36,775 nt of DNA from Paracoccus sp. (in: a-proteobacteria) (GCF_030536915.1 NZ_JAUNPC010000011.1:10106-46880); one strand, 5' to 3'; numbered from the stretch's first letter, positions 6,932 to 16,503 are shown. Notes: generated from the letters alone by a model not told the origin. A program made the numbers and translations.

Positions 6932-9157
6932 CTACCTTGGGCCCGAAGACGCCATCCAACGCCTTCGCACCGTGCGCGAGGTCCACAGGCGTTCTCCGTT
7001 CGCCGATGCGTCGCTGATCCACTGGATCTTCCCGCCTTGCAGAAAGCCCGCCATGGCGCCGCTGCGCGACAGATGTGACTGATCGAACAGCTCGCATCCG
7101 CCACGCAGGCCATCCGGCGCGGGGGCGGCAAGGATGACGATCGTGCCGCTGGTGCAGGCCTCGGCTGCCCGCCCGGCCGCGCCCTTGCCGGTGAGGTGAA
7201 CGACGTCCCGGCCGGCAAGGGATGCGCGGCGCGCGCCGCGCTCGCCCTCCCATCCGGGCCGGGCGGCGGCTTCTTCGGCGCTGGCGAGATCGCCGTCGGC
7301 CCGCAGCCAACTGTCCGCCACGAAGGCTCCTGCCGGTTTGGACAGCGACCGTCCTGCCGGGGTCATCAACCCGACCGCCGTTCCGTCCGACGCGATCAGA
7401 AGATGGGGGCGCCCGGTCACATGCCAGAGCGCCGCGCTGCCCAGCACCATCAGCCCTGCGAGGAAAAGGGCGATCCGGGAAAGCCTGCCGCGTGTTCCAT
7501 GCAGGGCAAGCAGGCCGACCGTCACCCCGGTTCCGCCCAAGGGCAGCGCAGCCCAATGGGGCGCGCGGACCGTCAGCACCGCGCCGCCCCAGCCGGTGAC
7601 CTGCTCGGCCACGAACAGCATCCAGCGCGTCCCAAGCCCCATCAGCCACAAGGCTGGCTCGGCCAGACCGACAGGGGCCAGCAGCGCCGCGAGCGCGCCC
7701 GCGGGCATGACCACCGCCCCCATGACCGGGACCACCAGCAAATTCGCGACCAGGCCGTATTGCGCCGAGCGGTTGAAATGCGCCGCTGCGATGGGCGAGG
7801 TCGCCAGCCCCGCGATCAGTGACGAGATCACCAGAATCGCCACGCCCCGGACGATCCAGGGGAGAGCCTGCGCGCGCCGCGACCAGGCGGGAAACAGCAG
7901 GATCAGCGCGGCAGTGGCGGCAAAGCTCATCTGGAAGCCCGAGGTCACCAGCGCCTCGGGCGCCACCAGCAGGATCACCAGCCCCGCAAGCGCGACCGTT
8001 CTCAGCGAGATCGCGCGGCGGTCCAGCAGAACCGCCGACAGCATCACCGCGACCATCAGCCAGGCCCGCTCGGTCGCCACGCCGCCGCCCGAGATCCACA
8101 GGTAGCCCGTGGCCACCACAAGGGCCACAAGCGCCGCGATCTTGTGGACCGCCATCCCCGCAGGCACCCCGCCGCCACGGGACTGCAGCGCGGCCAGCGC
8201 CAGCCGCAGCGCCGCATAAACGAAGCCCGCCAGCATCGACATGTGCAGGCCCGAGATCGAGACGATGTGATAAAGGTTCGAATCACGCATCATCTGGTTC
8301 GTGGCCTCGGCGATGCCGGAACGGTCTCCTGTCATCAGGGCCGCCGCGACCGCGCCTTCCTGCCCGCCGATGGACCGCTGCATGGCCTGCGAAAGCCGCA
8401 GCCGCACCGCCGCCGCGTCGATCCGCCGGGCGGGTGCCGGCTCGACGGTCAGGATCGGCGTGCGGGTGTAGCCGACCGCGCCCAGCCCTTCGAAAAAGGC
8501 GGCGCGGCGGAAATCGAAGCCGTAAGGCTCGGCCGGACCGGGCGGCGGACCCAGGTGGCCCGTCAGCATGACCCGGCTGCCCGGCGCAGGAAGTGCAATC
8601 CCGCCCATCAGGGACAGCCGCACCCGATCGGGCGTTCGTCCGGGGGGCGTGTCGCGCAGCACCACCCGGTCCAGCGTCACCCGCATCCGGTCGCGGGCCG
8701 AGCGGTCGATTTCCACCACGCGTCCCTCGACCGGGCCATAATAGCGGTAATCCATGACCGGTGCTGCCACGAGATGCAGGCGCAGCCCCGCCGCAAGAAA
8801 GCCTGTGAGCACCAGCGCCATCCCCAAGGCGCCGAGCCGCAGCAGGTCGGCACGGTTCCAGTCGAGTCGGCCCGCCACCGCACGACCCCGCGCCATGCGC
8901 GCCGTCCAGAGAGCGCCCGCCATCCCCGCCCCGGCAAGGGCGTAATGCGTCCCCCCCGGCTCGAACCGCAGCAGGAACCAGCCGCCGATCCCCAGGGCGA
9001 CCAGCACCGGCGCCCAGATCAGCAGCCCGGCGCGGGTCACCCGTTCGGCCGTCGGCAATGCGCCCGAGCTTCCGCGCGACATCAGGAAGGCGCCAAGCGC
9101 CCGCAACCCTGCGCGCCAGCGCCCGCCGGAAGGTTCCGCCGCCTCAGCCGCCGTCAA
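6932..9157 (-). CDS. comEC: ComEC/Rec2 family DNA-uptake channel protein
   Basis: 741 residues from a TTG at 9157; ATG at 9082 and a longer frame to 9271 are alternatives. TTG 9157 is chosen because GGGGAAG lies 7 bp upstream and because 9271 would overlap the gltX start. ComEC forms the inner-membrane channel for single-stranded DNA in natural transformation. N-terminal helices (IWAPVLVALGIGGWF) precede a DUF4131-like segment with GRVVEIDRSARDRMRV. The competence core follows with VAAALMTGDRSGI, YHIVSISGLHMSMLAGFVY and many membrane helices. A short C-terminal part (residues about 600-740) corresponds to a reduced beta-lactamase-like region without the HxHxDH zinc motif, as in many alphaproteobacterial forms. 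It is divergent from gltX and has no competence genes beside it. Confidence 0.87.
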   Translation of the reverse strand: MTAAEAAEPSGGRWRAGLRALGAFLMSRGSSGALPTAERVTRAGLLIWAPVLVALGIGGWFLLRFEPGGTHYALAGAGMAGALWTARMARGRAVAGRLDWNRADLLRLGALGMALVLTGFLAAGLRLHLVAAPVMDYRYYGPVEGRVVEIDRSARDRMRVTLDRVVLRDTPPGRTPDRVRLSLMGGIALPAPGSRVMLTGHLGPPPGPAEPYGFDFRRAAFFEGLGAVGYTRTPILTVEPAPARRIDAAAVRLRLSQAMQRSIGGQEGAVAAALMTGDRSGIAEATNQMMRDSNLYHIVSISGLHMSMLAGFVYAALRLALAALQSRGGGVPAGMAVHKIAALVALVVATGYLWISGGGVATERAWLMVAVMLSAVLLDRRAISLRTVALAGLVILLVAPEALVTSGFQMSFAATAALILLFPAWSRRAQALPWIVRGVAILVISSLIAGLATSPIAAAHFNRSAQYGLVANLLVVPVMGAVVMPAGALAALLAPVGLAEPALWLMGLGTRWMLFVAEQVTGWGGAVLTVRAPHWAALPLGGTGVTVGLLALHGTRGRLSRIALFLAGLMVLGSAALWHVTGRPHLLIASDGTAVGLMTPAGRSLSKPAGAFVADSWLRADGDLASAEEAAARPGWEGERGARRASLAGRDVVHLTGKGAAGRAAEACTSGTIVILAAPAPDGLRGGCELFDQSHLSRSGAMAGFLQGGKIQWISDASANGERLWTSRTVRRRWMASSGPR

Positions 9158-9261
9158 TCTTGTTCTTCCCCGTTCCTGTCCGTATCCCTTCCGCGATCCT
9201 ATCCCTCCGGTCCTTTCCGAAAGGTTAAGGTCCGCCCGAAGACCGAAAAGCAGGACCCGCC

Positions 9262-10653
9262 ATGCCTTCATCCCCCGTCGTCACGCGCTTTGCGCCATCG
9301 CCCACGGGCTATCTGCACATCGGCGGGGCGCGCACGGCGCTGTTCAACTGGCTTTACGCCCGCGGCCGCGGTGGCAGGTTCCTGCTGCGGATCGAGGACA
9401 CCGACCGCGCCCGCTCGACCCCCGAGGCGACCGAGGCCATCCTTGAGGGGCTGACATGGCTGGGTCTCGACTGGGACGGAGAGCCGGTCAGCCAGTTCGC
9501 CCGCGCCAACCGCCATGCCGAGGTGGCGCGGCAGATGATGGAGGCGGGCACCGCCTATCCCTGCTACACCACGCCCGCCGAGATCGAGGAATGGCGGGCC
9601 GGGAATCCCAGCCAGCCCTTCGTCAGCCCATGGCGGGACGCCGATCCCTCGACGCGCCCGGATGCGCCCTTCGCGATCCGCCTGCGGGCGCCGCGCGAGG
9701 GCGAGACGGTGATCCGGGACGCGGTGCAGGGCGACGTGACCTTCCGCAACGACCAGCTGGACGACATGGTGCTGCTGCGTTCCGACGGGACGCCGACCTA
9801 CATGCACGCGGTGGTGGTGGACGACCACGACATGGGCGTCACCCACATCATCCGCGGCGACGACCACCTGACCAACGCCGCGCGGCAGGCGCAGGTCTAT
9901 GCGGCGAACGGCTGGGACCTGCCGGTCTTTGCCCATATCCCGCTGATCCACGGCACCGACGGCAAGAAGCTGTCCAAGCGCCACGGCGCCGTCGGCCTGC
10001 ATGAATACGCGGCGCTTGGCTATCCGGCGGCGGCGATGCGCAACTACCTCGCCCGGCTGGGATGGAGTCATGGCGACGACGAACTGTTCGATGATGCGCA
10101 GGCGCTGGAGTGGTTCGACCTCGGCGGAATCGGCAAGGCGCCGGCGCGGCTCGACTTCAAGAAGCTGGAACATGTCTCGGGCCACCATATCGCCGCCATG
10201 ACGGACGAGGCGCTGCTGCAGGAACTTTCGGCCTTCCTGAAGGCCACGGGGCAGCCGGCACTGACGCCCGTGCAACTGCAGCGCATGACGCCTGCCCTGT
10301 CCGCGCTGAAGCAGAAGGCCCGCACCCTGCCGCAACTGCTGGACCAGGCAAGGTTCGCGCTGATCGAGCGGCCGGTCGAGGCAGACGAAAAGGCGAAAAA
10401 TGCGCTTGATACGGTGTCCAAAGGTATACTCGAAGATTTGACCGCTGCGCTGCAGAATGCTAACTGGGCGCGAGATGATCTGGAGGCGGCGGCGCAGCGG
10501 ATTGCCGAGGCGCGGGGCGTGGGTCTGGGCAAGGTCGCGGCGCCCGTTCGGGCCGCCTTGGCCGGCCGAACCGCCACCCCCAGCGTATTCGACATGATGC
10601 TGGCCCTGGGCCGCGACGAAACGCTCGCCCGCCTGGCAGACGCCACGGCGTGA
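9262..10653 (+). CDS. gltX: Glutamate--tRNA ligase
   Basis: 463 residues, standard for bacterial GluRS. It charges tRNA(Glu), and possibly tRNA(Gln) where amidation by GatCAB is used. The Rossmann fold begins with [18 protein letters not shown], which contains the HIGH-type motif. [10 protein letters not shown] is the class I glutamate signature, and GKKLSKRHG near residue 233 is the KMSKS loop. The C-terminal helical domain ends with [16 protein letters not shown] 9262 has AGGA upstream (gcaggacccgccatg). Alphaproteobacteria often carry two gltX paralogues, one of them GluQ-specific; this copy cannot be assigned to either from sequence alone. A short patch near 10396-10462 is poorer in GC than the rest of the gene. 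Confidence 0.96.
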   Translation: MPSSPVVTRFAPSPTGYLHIGGARTALFNWLYARGRGGRFLLRIEDTDRARSTPEATEAILEGLTWLGLDWDGEPVSQFARANRHAEVARQMMEAGTAYPCYTTPAEIEEWRAGNPSQPFVSPWRDADPSTRPDAPFAIRLRAPREGETVIRDAVQGDVTFRNDQLDDMVLLRSDGTPTYMHAVVVDDHDMGVTHIIRGDDHLTNAARQAQVYAANGWDLPVFAHIPLIHGTDGKKLSKRHGAVGLHEYAALGYPAAAMRNYLARLGWSHGDDELFDDAQALEWFDLGGIGKAPARLDFKKLEHVSGHHIAAMTDEALLQELSAFLKATGQPALTPVQLQRMTPALSALKQKARTLPQLLDQARFALIERPVEADEKAKNALDTVSKGILEDLTAALQNANWARDDLEAAAQRIAEARGVGLGKVAAPVRAALAGRTATPSVFDMMLALGRDETLARLADATA

Positions 10654-10706
10654 GAGACCCCGACCTTATCGGCCCCAAGCGGGCTACTGGCGAGAAGGAC
10701 TGTGTG

Positions 10707-11999
10707 ATGGCCGAAGCAAAGACTGCGCGGATCACCGTAAACGACAAGGAACTCGACCTGCCCGTCCTGTCCCCGACCGTGGGGCCGGACTGCGTCGATA
10801 TCCGCAAGCTCTACGGCCAGGCGGATGTGTTCACCTTCGACCCCGGCTTCACCTCGACGGCGGCCTGCGCCAGCGCCATCACCTATATCGACGGCGACAA
10901 GGGCGAGTTGTGGTATCGCGGCTACCCGATCGAGCAGCTGGCCCACCATGGCCACCACCTGGAAACCGCCTATCTGCTGCTTTACGGCGAACTGCCGACG
11001 CCCAAGCAGATGCAGGATTTCGAGAATCGCATCACGCGCCACACAATGGTGCATGAGCAGATGCAGTATTTCTTCCGCGGCTTCCGCCGCGACAGCCACC
11101 CGATGGCGACGATGGTGGGCGTGGTCGGTGCGCTGTCCGCTTTCTACCACGACAGCCTCGACATCAACGACCCCTGGCACCGCGAGGTCGCCTCGATCCG
11201 GCTGATCGCCAAGCTGCCGACGCTTGCGGCCATGGCCTACAAGTATTCGATCGGGCAGCCCTTCGTTTATCCGAAGAACGAGCTCGATTACGCCTCGAAC
11301 TTCCTGCACATGTGCTTCTCGGTCCCGGCCGAGGAATACAAGGTGGACCCCGCGCTGGCCCGCGCCATGGACCGCATCATGATGCTGCACGCGGACCATG
11401 AACAGAACGCCTCGACCTCGACGGTGCGACTGGCGGGATCGTCGGGCGCGAACCCCTTTGCCTGCATCGCGGCGGGAATCGCCTGCCTCTGGGGGCCGGC
11501 GCATGGCGGCGCCAACCAGGCGGCGCTGGAGATGCTGAAGGAGATCGGCTCGGTCGACCGCATCCCGGAATATGTCAAGCGCGCCAAGGACAAGGACGAT
11601 CCCTTCCGCCTGATGGGATTCGGTCACCGCGTCTACAAGAACTTCGACCCGCGGGCGAAGATCATGAAGCAGTCGGCGGACGAGGTGCTGGGCATCCTCG
11701 GGATCGAGGACAACCCGACCCTGCAGGTCGCCAAGGAGCTTGAGCGCATCGCGCTGGAAGACGACTACTTCGTCCAGAAGAAGCTTTATCCCAACGTTGA
11801 CTTCTATTCCGGCATCATCCTGTCGGCGATGGGCTTCCCGACCGCGATGTTCACCCCCATCTTCGCGCTGTCGCGCACCGTCGGCTGGATCAGCCAGTGG
11901 ACGGAAATGCTGGGCGACCCGGACAGCAAGATCGGCCGCCCCCGCCAACTTTACGTGGGCGAGGACCGGCGAGACTACGTCCCCGTGGACGCGCGCTGA
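10707..11999 (+). CDS. gltA: Citrate synthase, type I
   Basis: 430 residues. It condenses acetyl-CoA and oxaloacetate to citrate, the entry step of the TCA cycle. The start is ATG 10707 with AAGGA at 10695-10699; the frame is open further upstream, to 10650, but has no better site. Hallmarks are [12 protein letters not shown], the catalytic-His region [26 protein letters not shown] (oxaloacetate-binding His) and [17 protein letters not shown]. The N-terminal beta domain and full length fit the hexameric, NADH-regulated Gram-negative type. It lies 53 bp after gltX and may be cotranscribed with it. It ends in a strong intrinsic terminator. Confidence 0.97.
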   Translation: MAEAKTARITVNDKELDLPVLSPTVGPDCVDIRKLYGQADVFTFDPGFTSTAACASAITYIDGDKGELWYRGYPIEQLAHHGHHLETAYLLLYGELPTPKQMQDFENRITRHTMVHEQMQYFFRGFRRDSHPMATMVGVVGALSAFYHDSLDINDPWHREVASIRLIAKLPTLAAMAYKYSIGQPFVYPKNELDYASNFLHMCFSVPAEEYKVDPALARAMDRIMMLHADHEQNASTSTVRLAGSSGANPFACIAAGIACLWGPAHGGANQAALEMLKEIGSVDRIPEYVKRAKDKDDPFRLMGFGHRVYKNFDPRAKIMKQSADEVLGILGIEDNPTLQVAKELERIALEDDYFVQKKLYPNVDFYSGIILSAMGFPTAMFTPIFALSRTVGWISQWTEMLGDPDSKIGRPRQLYVGEDRRDYVPVDAR

Positions 12000-12013
12000 A
12001 TCCGCAAAAGACG

Positions 12014-12039
12014 AAGGAGGCCCGAGCGGCCTCCTTTTT
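12014..12039 (+). terminator. Intrinsic terminator of gltA
   Basis: AAGGAGGCC (12014-12022), loop CGAGC, GGCCTCCTT (12028-12036), and a T-run to 12039, 15 bp after the gltA stop. On the opposite strand the same stem is followed by TTCGTCTTTT, so it may also stop transcription from the zapA side. Confidence 0.92.
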
Positions 12040-12089
12040 CATTGAAATGCGCTGATGATCGGCTCCGTCAGCCAGTGGATCTAGAGAAG

Positions 12090-12240
12090 GCTGATCCGCT
12101 GGCCGGACCTGTCCGCAGGATGAGGCTCAACCAGAATCGCTGCCAGCGGCAGGTTTCGGCTGGCCTTCCACGGCTACCCGCAACACCCTGCCCATCTCTT
12201 CGCCTGCCAGACGCGGCAGGTCCGTACCGGCGGCGCGGTG
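12090..12240 (-). ncRNA. ssrS: Candidate 6S RNA, regulator of RNA polymerase
   Basis: The 220 bp between the zapA stop and the gltA terminator have no gene but fold, on the - strand, into a long rod. CGGACCTGCCGC (12224-12213) pairs with GCGGACAGGTCCG (12116-12104) with one bulged A. The stem continues outward through GG/CC and CCGC/GCGG. Inside is a large open region, then AGGC..CAG pairing with CTG..GCCT, then a CTGCC/GGCAG cap. The size (about 140-150 nt), rod with central bubble, and place directly downstream of zapA on the same strand match 6S RNA, which in many proteobacteria follows zapA. 6S RNA mimics an open promoter and sequesters sigma-70 holoenzyme. Ends are approximate; the identification rests on structure and synteny. 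Confidence 0.6.
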
Positions 12241-12260
12241 TCTGCCACGGCCGGCGAAAC

Positions 12261-12623
12261 TCAGCGGGACAGGCTTTCCTCGGCCTTGTCGGCCAATGCC
12301 TCGGCGCGGGCGGCAAGCTCGGCCAGCGCCTCGCCGATCTGGGGCGGGATCACCGGAACCTCGACCCGCGGCGGGTTAGACTTCAGCCGCGCCAATTCGC
12401 GTTCGACATTGACCAGCCGGTCCTCAAGCCCCGAGGTCCGGTCGGCCAGCATCAGCCCCGCCAGCAGCAGCAGGCGCGGTTCCGGCATCCGCCCTGCCTG
12501 TTCCAGGATGGTGCGGGCCTCGGTATCCAGCATGGCGGCGGCGCGCTTCAGCAGCCGCTCCTCGCCTTCCTGGGCGGAAAGCTCGTATTTCCTGTGGCCG
12601 ATGGTGAACTCGACGATGGGCAT
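12261..12623 (-). CDS. zapA: Cell division protein ZapA
   Basis: 120 residues, typical for ZapA, which binds and cross-links FtsZ protofilaments at the Z-ring. The N-terminus MPIVEFTIGHRKYEL is the small alpha/beta head that contacts FtsZ. The later residues, including ARTILEQAGRMPEPRLLLLAG broken by a Pro, form the long dimerising helix and coiled coil, followed by a charged tail. ATG 12623 shares one base with the TGA of the upstream coiled-coil gene (TGATG), so the two are coupled. The candidate 6S RNA follows about 20 bp after the stop. Confidence 0.88.
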   Translation of the reverse strand: MPIVEFTIGHRKYELSAQEGEERLLKRAAAMLDTEARTILEQAGRMPEPRLLLLAGLMLADRTSGLEDRLVNVERELARLKSNPPRVEVPVIPPQIGEALAELAARAEALADKAEESLSR

Positions 12624-13336
12624 CAGCGGCTTTCCTTTTCAACAGGCTCGTTGCCGACCTCGGCGGCCCGGATATCCTCGGGCAGATCGGCATCGGCGGC
12701 AGGCTCGTCCTCGGGCAGCGGGTCCTCGTCGCGAAGGACGCCGGGTTCCGGGACCGCCGAAGGACCGCCCTGCGGCTGAGCGCTGGCAACATCGGCTTCC
12801 GGTTCCTGTGCGGCATCGGCAGGGTTCCGGCCCTCCGTCACCTGGCCGCGGGGCGCGGTGGTCACGCCCAGCATCCGGTCCAGCGCGTCAAGAATCTCCC
12901 CCATCTGCGCGATCTCGGCCGCGCGGGCGGCGCGCAGCGCGTCAACCTCGGCCTGCAGGGCGGCGAAGGTCGCGACCTCGCCGTTTTCGGCCCAAGCCTC
13001 GGCCCCGCCGCCGGTCGCCTCGATCAGGGCCCGGTTGGCCTGCGCCAGATCCTCGTTGGCGGATGCAAGCCGCGCGGCCTCGGCGCCCATGGCGGCCATG
13101 CGCTCATGCGCCTCGGACAGCCGCGCCTGCACCGCTGCAAGCATCGCGGCCTGGCGCTCGCGCAGCGAGGCGACCTCGGCGGAAATCCCGGCATCGGCCG
13201 CCACGGAGGGCCGGGGCGGGGGTTTCGGGGGTGCCGCGTCTGCCTCGGCCATCCGGCGCCCCGCCTGCTCGACGGCGTTGTCCAGGCGGTCAAGGGCGGC
13301 GATCAGCCGTCGTTCGGCGGCGGAAAGGACTTTCAT
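12623..13336 (-). CDS. Coiled-coil protein upstream of zapA, function unknown
   Basis: 237 residues. No enzyme motif is recognisable. Residues 1-25 form a short amphipathic helix (LSAAERRLIAALDRLDNAVEQ) and residues 25-50 a Pro-rich linker. Residues about 50-155 are an Ala/Glu-rich coiled coil (SLRERQAAML, ALQAEVDALRAARAAEIAQM), and the rest is an acidic, probably disordered tail rich in E, D, P and A. No signal peptide or membrane helix is seen. It is coupled to zapA by a one-base stop/start overlap, which suggests a role connected to the divisome. That is inference from position only. ATG 13336 lies in the region divergent to ileS. Confidence 0.75.
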   Translation of the reverse strand: MKVLSAAERRLIAALDRLDNAVEQAGRRMAEADAAPPKPPPRPSVAADAGISAEVASLRERQAAMLAAVQARLSEAHERMAAMGAEAARLASANEDLAQANRALIEATGGGAEAWAENGEVATFAALQAEVDALRAARAAEIAQMGEILDALDRMLGVTTAPRGQVTEGRNPADAAQEPEADVASAQPQGGPSAVPEPGVLRDEDPLPEDEPAADADLPEDIRAAEVGNEPVEKESR

Positions 13337-13420
13337 CGAAGGGCCTCAATCTGGTTGGCCCTTTGTGACAAAGCCCGTCCGCCAAGACAAGGACGGCCGA
13401 ACAAGGCAGCGCGGCGCCGC

Positions 13421-13449
13421 TTGTCCCCGCCCGGCACCGTTCCTATAAC
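13421..13449 (+). promoter_or_regulatory. Promoter of ileS
   Basis: TTGTCC (13421-13426), 17-bp spacer, TATAAC (13444-13449). This is among the best sigma-70 matches in the window. Transcription should begin near 13456, giving a leader of about 107 nt before the ileS ATG. Confidence 0.65.
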
Positions 13450-13491
13450 GCGCCCCATGCTTTCAGCGGCGTGGATATCCCGAATTAGCGG

Positions 13492-13521
13492 CCCGGCGGT
13501 GTGAGGTTTCGCGCCGCCGGG
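13492..13521 (+). promoter_or_regulatory. Hairpin in the ileS leader
   Basis: CCCGGCGG (13492-13499) pairs with CCGCCGGG (13514-13521). Pairing can extend inward by four more base pairs, two of them G-U, leaving a six-base loop AGGTTT. It lies in the predicted leader, 41 bp before the start codon, and has no T-run after it. Function unknown. Confidence 0.45.
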
Positions 13522-13562
13522 ATGACGCCTGCCCGACCGCCCTGCCCCAAGGATTTCCGCCC

Positions 13563-16490
13563 ATGAGCGCCGACCAGACCCCCGACTACCGCGACACCGT
13601 CTTCCTGCCCGAGACCGGGTTCCCCATGCGCGCAGGCCTGCCCCAGCGCGAGCCCGAATGGCTGGCCCGCTGGGAACGCCTAGGCGTCTATGACCGCCTG
13701 CGGGCCGAGGCAGGGGACCGCAAGCCCTTCGTGCTGCACGACGGCCCTCCCTATGCGAACGGGCACCTGCATATCGGGCACGCGCTGAACAAGGTGCTCA
13801 AGGATTTCATCGTGCGGTCGCAGCAGATGATGGGGCGGGATTCCCGCTATGTCCCCGGCTGGGACTGCCACGGCCTGCCGATCGAGTGGAAGATCGAGGA
13901 GGAATACCGAAAGCAGGGCCGCGACAAGGACGCCGTGGACGTGGTCGAGTTCCGCCAGGAATGCCGCCATTTCGCCGAAGGCTGGGTGGACATCCAGCGC
14001 GAGGAGTTCAAGCGCCTCGGCATCACCGGCAAGTGGGACGACCCCTACCTGACCATGGACTATCACGCCGAGGCGGTGATCGCGGGCGAGTTCATGAAGC
14101 TTCTGATGAACGGCTCGCTCTACCAGGGGTCGAAGCCCGTGATGTGGTCGCCGGTCGAACAGACCGCGCTGGCCGAGGCCGAGGTCGAGTATCACGACCA
14201 TACCAGCCACCAGGTCTGGGTGGCCTTCCCGGTCGCCTCGCAGCGGGACTTCGCGCCGCTGGATGGCTGCATGAGGACGGACCTGCTGGACGCCCATGTG
14301 GTGATCTGGACGACGACCCCCTGGACCATCCCGCAGAACCGCGCGGTCGCCTTCGGGCCGGAGATCGCCTACGGGCTGTATCAGGTGAACGGAGAGAAGG
14401 CCGGCGCCTACCTGCTGGCCGACAGGCTTGCGCCCGAGGTCTTCAAGGCGGCCAAGCTGGAGCCCGAGAACTGGCAGCGCCTGCGCGACGTCCCGGCCGA
14501 GGAACTGGCTTCGCTGGTCCTTGCCCATCCCTATCGCGGGATCGAGGGGGGGCTGGGCGAATGGGACTATGACGTGCCCCTGCTGCCCGGCGAGCATGTG
14601 ACCGAGGACGCCGGCACCGGCTTCGTCCACACCGCGCCCAGCCATGGCGAGGACGACTATCAGATGGGCCTGAAATATGGCCTGCCGATGACCTACAACG
14701 TCATGCCGGACGGCAGCTACCGCGCCGACCTGCCGGTCTTCGGCGGGCAGGCGATCCTGACGTCCGAGGGCAAGGAAGGCCCTGCCAATGTCGGCAACAT
14801 CAAGGCGCTGGCCGGACAGGGGGCGCTGTTTGCCAAGGGCAAGCTGAAGCACTCCTATCCGCATAGCTGGCGGTCCAAGGCGCCGGTGATCTACCGCAAC
14901 ACGCCGCAGTGGTTCGCGGCCATCGACAAGCCGCTAGCCGACGGCATGGGCGAGCATGGCGACACGATCCGCGCCCGGGCGCTGGAATCGATCGACCGGC
15001 TGGTGAAATGGACGCCGCCCTCGGGACGCAACCGCATCTTTTCCATGGTCGAGAACCGCCCCGACTGGGTGCTGTCGCGCCAGCGCGCCTGGGGCGTGCC
15101 GCTGACCTGCTTCACCAGGCGTGGGGCCAAGCCGGATGACGCGGATTTCCTGCTGCGGGACGAGACGGTGAACGCCCGCATCCTCGAAGCCTTCGAAAAG
15201 GACGGCGCAGACGTCTGGTATCGCGAGGGTTTCAAAGACCGTATACTATCGGGGATCGTGAACCCGGACGACTACGACCAGGTCACGGATGTTCTGGACG
15301 TCTGGTTCGATTCCGGCTCGACCCATGCCTTCGTGCTGCGCGACCGCGCGGATGGTGCGCCCGACGGCATCGCCGACCTCTATCTGGAAGGCACCGACCA
15401 GCATCGCGGCTGGTTCCAGTCCTCTCTGCTGCAGGCCTGCGCGACCAGGGGGCGCGCGCCCTATCGCGGGGTACTGACCCACGGCTTCACGCTCGACGAA
15501 AAGGGCATGAAGATGTCCAAGTCGCTGGGCAACACCATCGCCCCGCAACAGGTGATCGAGCAATACGGCGCCGACATCCTGCGCCTGTGGGTGGCGCAAT
15601 CGGACTATACCGCCGACCTGCGGATCGGAAAGGAAATCCTGAAAGGCACCGCCGATGCCTATCGCCGCTTGCGCAACACCATGCGCTTCATGCTGGGCGC
15701 GCTGTCCGGGTTTTCCGAAGCCGAGCGGATCGCCCCCGCCGAGATGCCGGAACTGGAACGCTGGGTTCTGCACCGGCTGGCCGAACTCGACGCCCGCGTG
15801 CGCGAGGGCTACACGGCTTATGACTTCCAGGGCGTGTTCCGCGCGCTGTTCGACTTCGCCACCGTGGACCTGTCGGCCTTCTGGTTCGACATCCGCAAGG
15901 ATGCGCTTTACTGCGACGCGCCGGACAGCCCCCGCCGCCGCGCGGTCCGCACGGTGATGGACGCGCTGTTCCACCGCCTGACGCTGTGGCTGGCCCCCAT
16001 GCTGCCCTTCACGACCGAGGACGTGTGGCTGTCCCGCTTTCCGTCCGAAGGTGACAGCGTTCACCTGCACGACTTCCCCGAGACGCCCGCCGGCTGGCGC
16101 AACGAGGCGCTGGCCGCCAAGTGGGACGCCATCCGCCGCGCCCGCCGCGTGGTGACGGCGGCGCTGGAGGTGAAGCGCGCCGACAAGACCATCGGCGCGA
16201 GCCTTGAAGCCGCGCCCGTGGTCCATGTCGAGGACGCCGCGCTGCTCAAGTCCCTGCGGTCAGTCGATTTCGACGATGTTTGCATCACCAGCGCGATCCA
16301 GTTGACGGCGGATTCCGCCCCGGCCGAGGCCTTCCGTTTGCCCGAAGTCCCCGGCATCGGCGTCGTCTTCGAGGAAGCCGAGGGCGAGAAATGCCAGCGC
16401 TGCTGGAAGATCCTGCCGGATGTCGGAAGCCACGACCACCCTGCGACCTGCGCCCGCTGCGATGAGGTGCTGGACGCGGCGGCGGCCTGA
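13563..16490 (+). CDS. ileS: Isoleucine--tRNA ligase
   Basis: 975 residues, the length of bacterial IleRS. It charges tRNA(Ile) and edits Val-tRNA(Ile). The start is ATG 13563 with AAGGA upstream. Hallmarks in order are GPPYANGHLHIGHALNK (HIGH motif, about residue 61), WDCHGLPIEW, the CP1 editing domain with TTTPWTIPQN (about 246), DVWFDSGST, LEGTDQHRGWFQSS, and KMSKSLGN (KMSKS loop, about 646). The end carries a zinc ribbon with CQRCWK and CARC. It has its own promoter and leader hairpin. A run of codons unusual for this genome (CGT ATA CTA) sits near 15240-15248. Confidence 0.97.
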   Translation: MSADQTPDYRDTVFLPETGFPMRAGLPQREPEWLARWERLGVYDRLRAEAGDRKPFVLHDGPPYANGHLHIGHALNKVLKDFIVRSQQMMGRDSRYVPGWDCHGLPIEWKIEEEYRKQGRDKDAVDVVEFRQECRHFAEGWVDIQREEFKRLGITGKWDDPYLTMDYHAEAVIAGEFMKLLMNGSLYQGSKPVMWSPVEQTALAEAEVEYHDHTSHQVWVAFPVASQRDFAPLDGCMRTDLLDAHVVIWTTTPWTIPQNRAVAFGPEIAYGLYQVNGEKAGAYLLADRLAPEVFKAAKLEPENWQRLRDVPAEELASLVLAHPYRGIEGGLGEWDYDVPLLPGEHVTEDAGTGFVHTAPSHGEDDYQMGLKYGLPMTYNVMPDGSYRADLPVFGGQAILTSEGKEGPANVGNIKALAGQGALFAKGKLKHSYPHSWRSKAPVIYRNTPQWFAAIDKPLADGMGEHGDTIRARALESIDRLVKWTPPSGRNRIFSMVENRPDWVLSRQRAWGVPLTCFTRRGAKPDDADFLLRDETVNARILEAFEKDGADVWYREGFKDRILSGIVNPDDYDQVTDVLDVWFDSGSTHAFVLRDRADGAPDGIADLYLEGTDQHRGWFQSSLLQACATRGRAPYRGVLTHGFTLDEKGMKMSKSLGNTIAPQQVIEQYGADILRLWVAQSDYTADLRIGKEILKGTADAYRRLRNTMRFMLGALSGFSEAERIAPAEMPELERWVLHRLAELDARVREGYTAYDFQGVFRALFDFATVDLSAFWFDIRKDALYCDAPDSPRRRAVRTVMDALFHRLTLWLAPMLPFTTEDVWLSRFPSEGDSVHLHDFPETPAGWRNEALAAKWDAIRRARRVVTAALEVKRADKTIGASLEAAPVVHVEDAALLKSLRSVDFDDVCITSAIQLTADSAPAEAFRLPEVPGIGVVFEEAEGEKCQRCWKILPDVGSHDHPATCARCDEVLDAAAA

Positions 16491-16503
16491 GCAGTCATCC
16501 CGT

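Noticed and set aside
12042..13448. + strand open frames opposite zapA and the coiled-coil gene
   Set aside because: They are antisense frames of genes with clear zapA coupling, and their translations are low-complexity without motifs.
13456..13562. T-box riboswitch in the ileS leader
   Set aside because: No T-box consensus or antiterminator is visible and the class is largely confined to Gram-positives; only the hairpin is reported.
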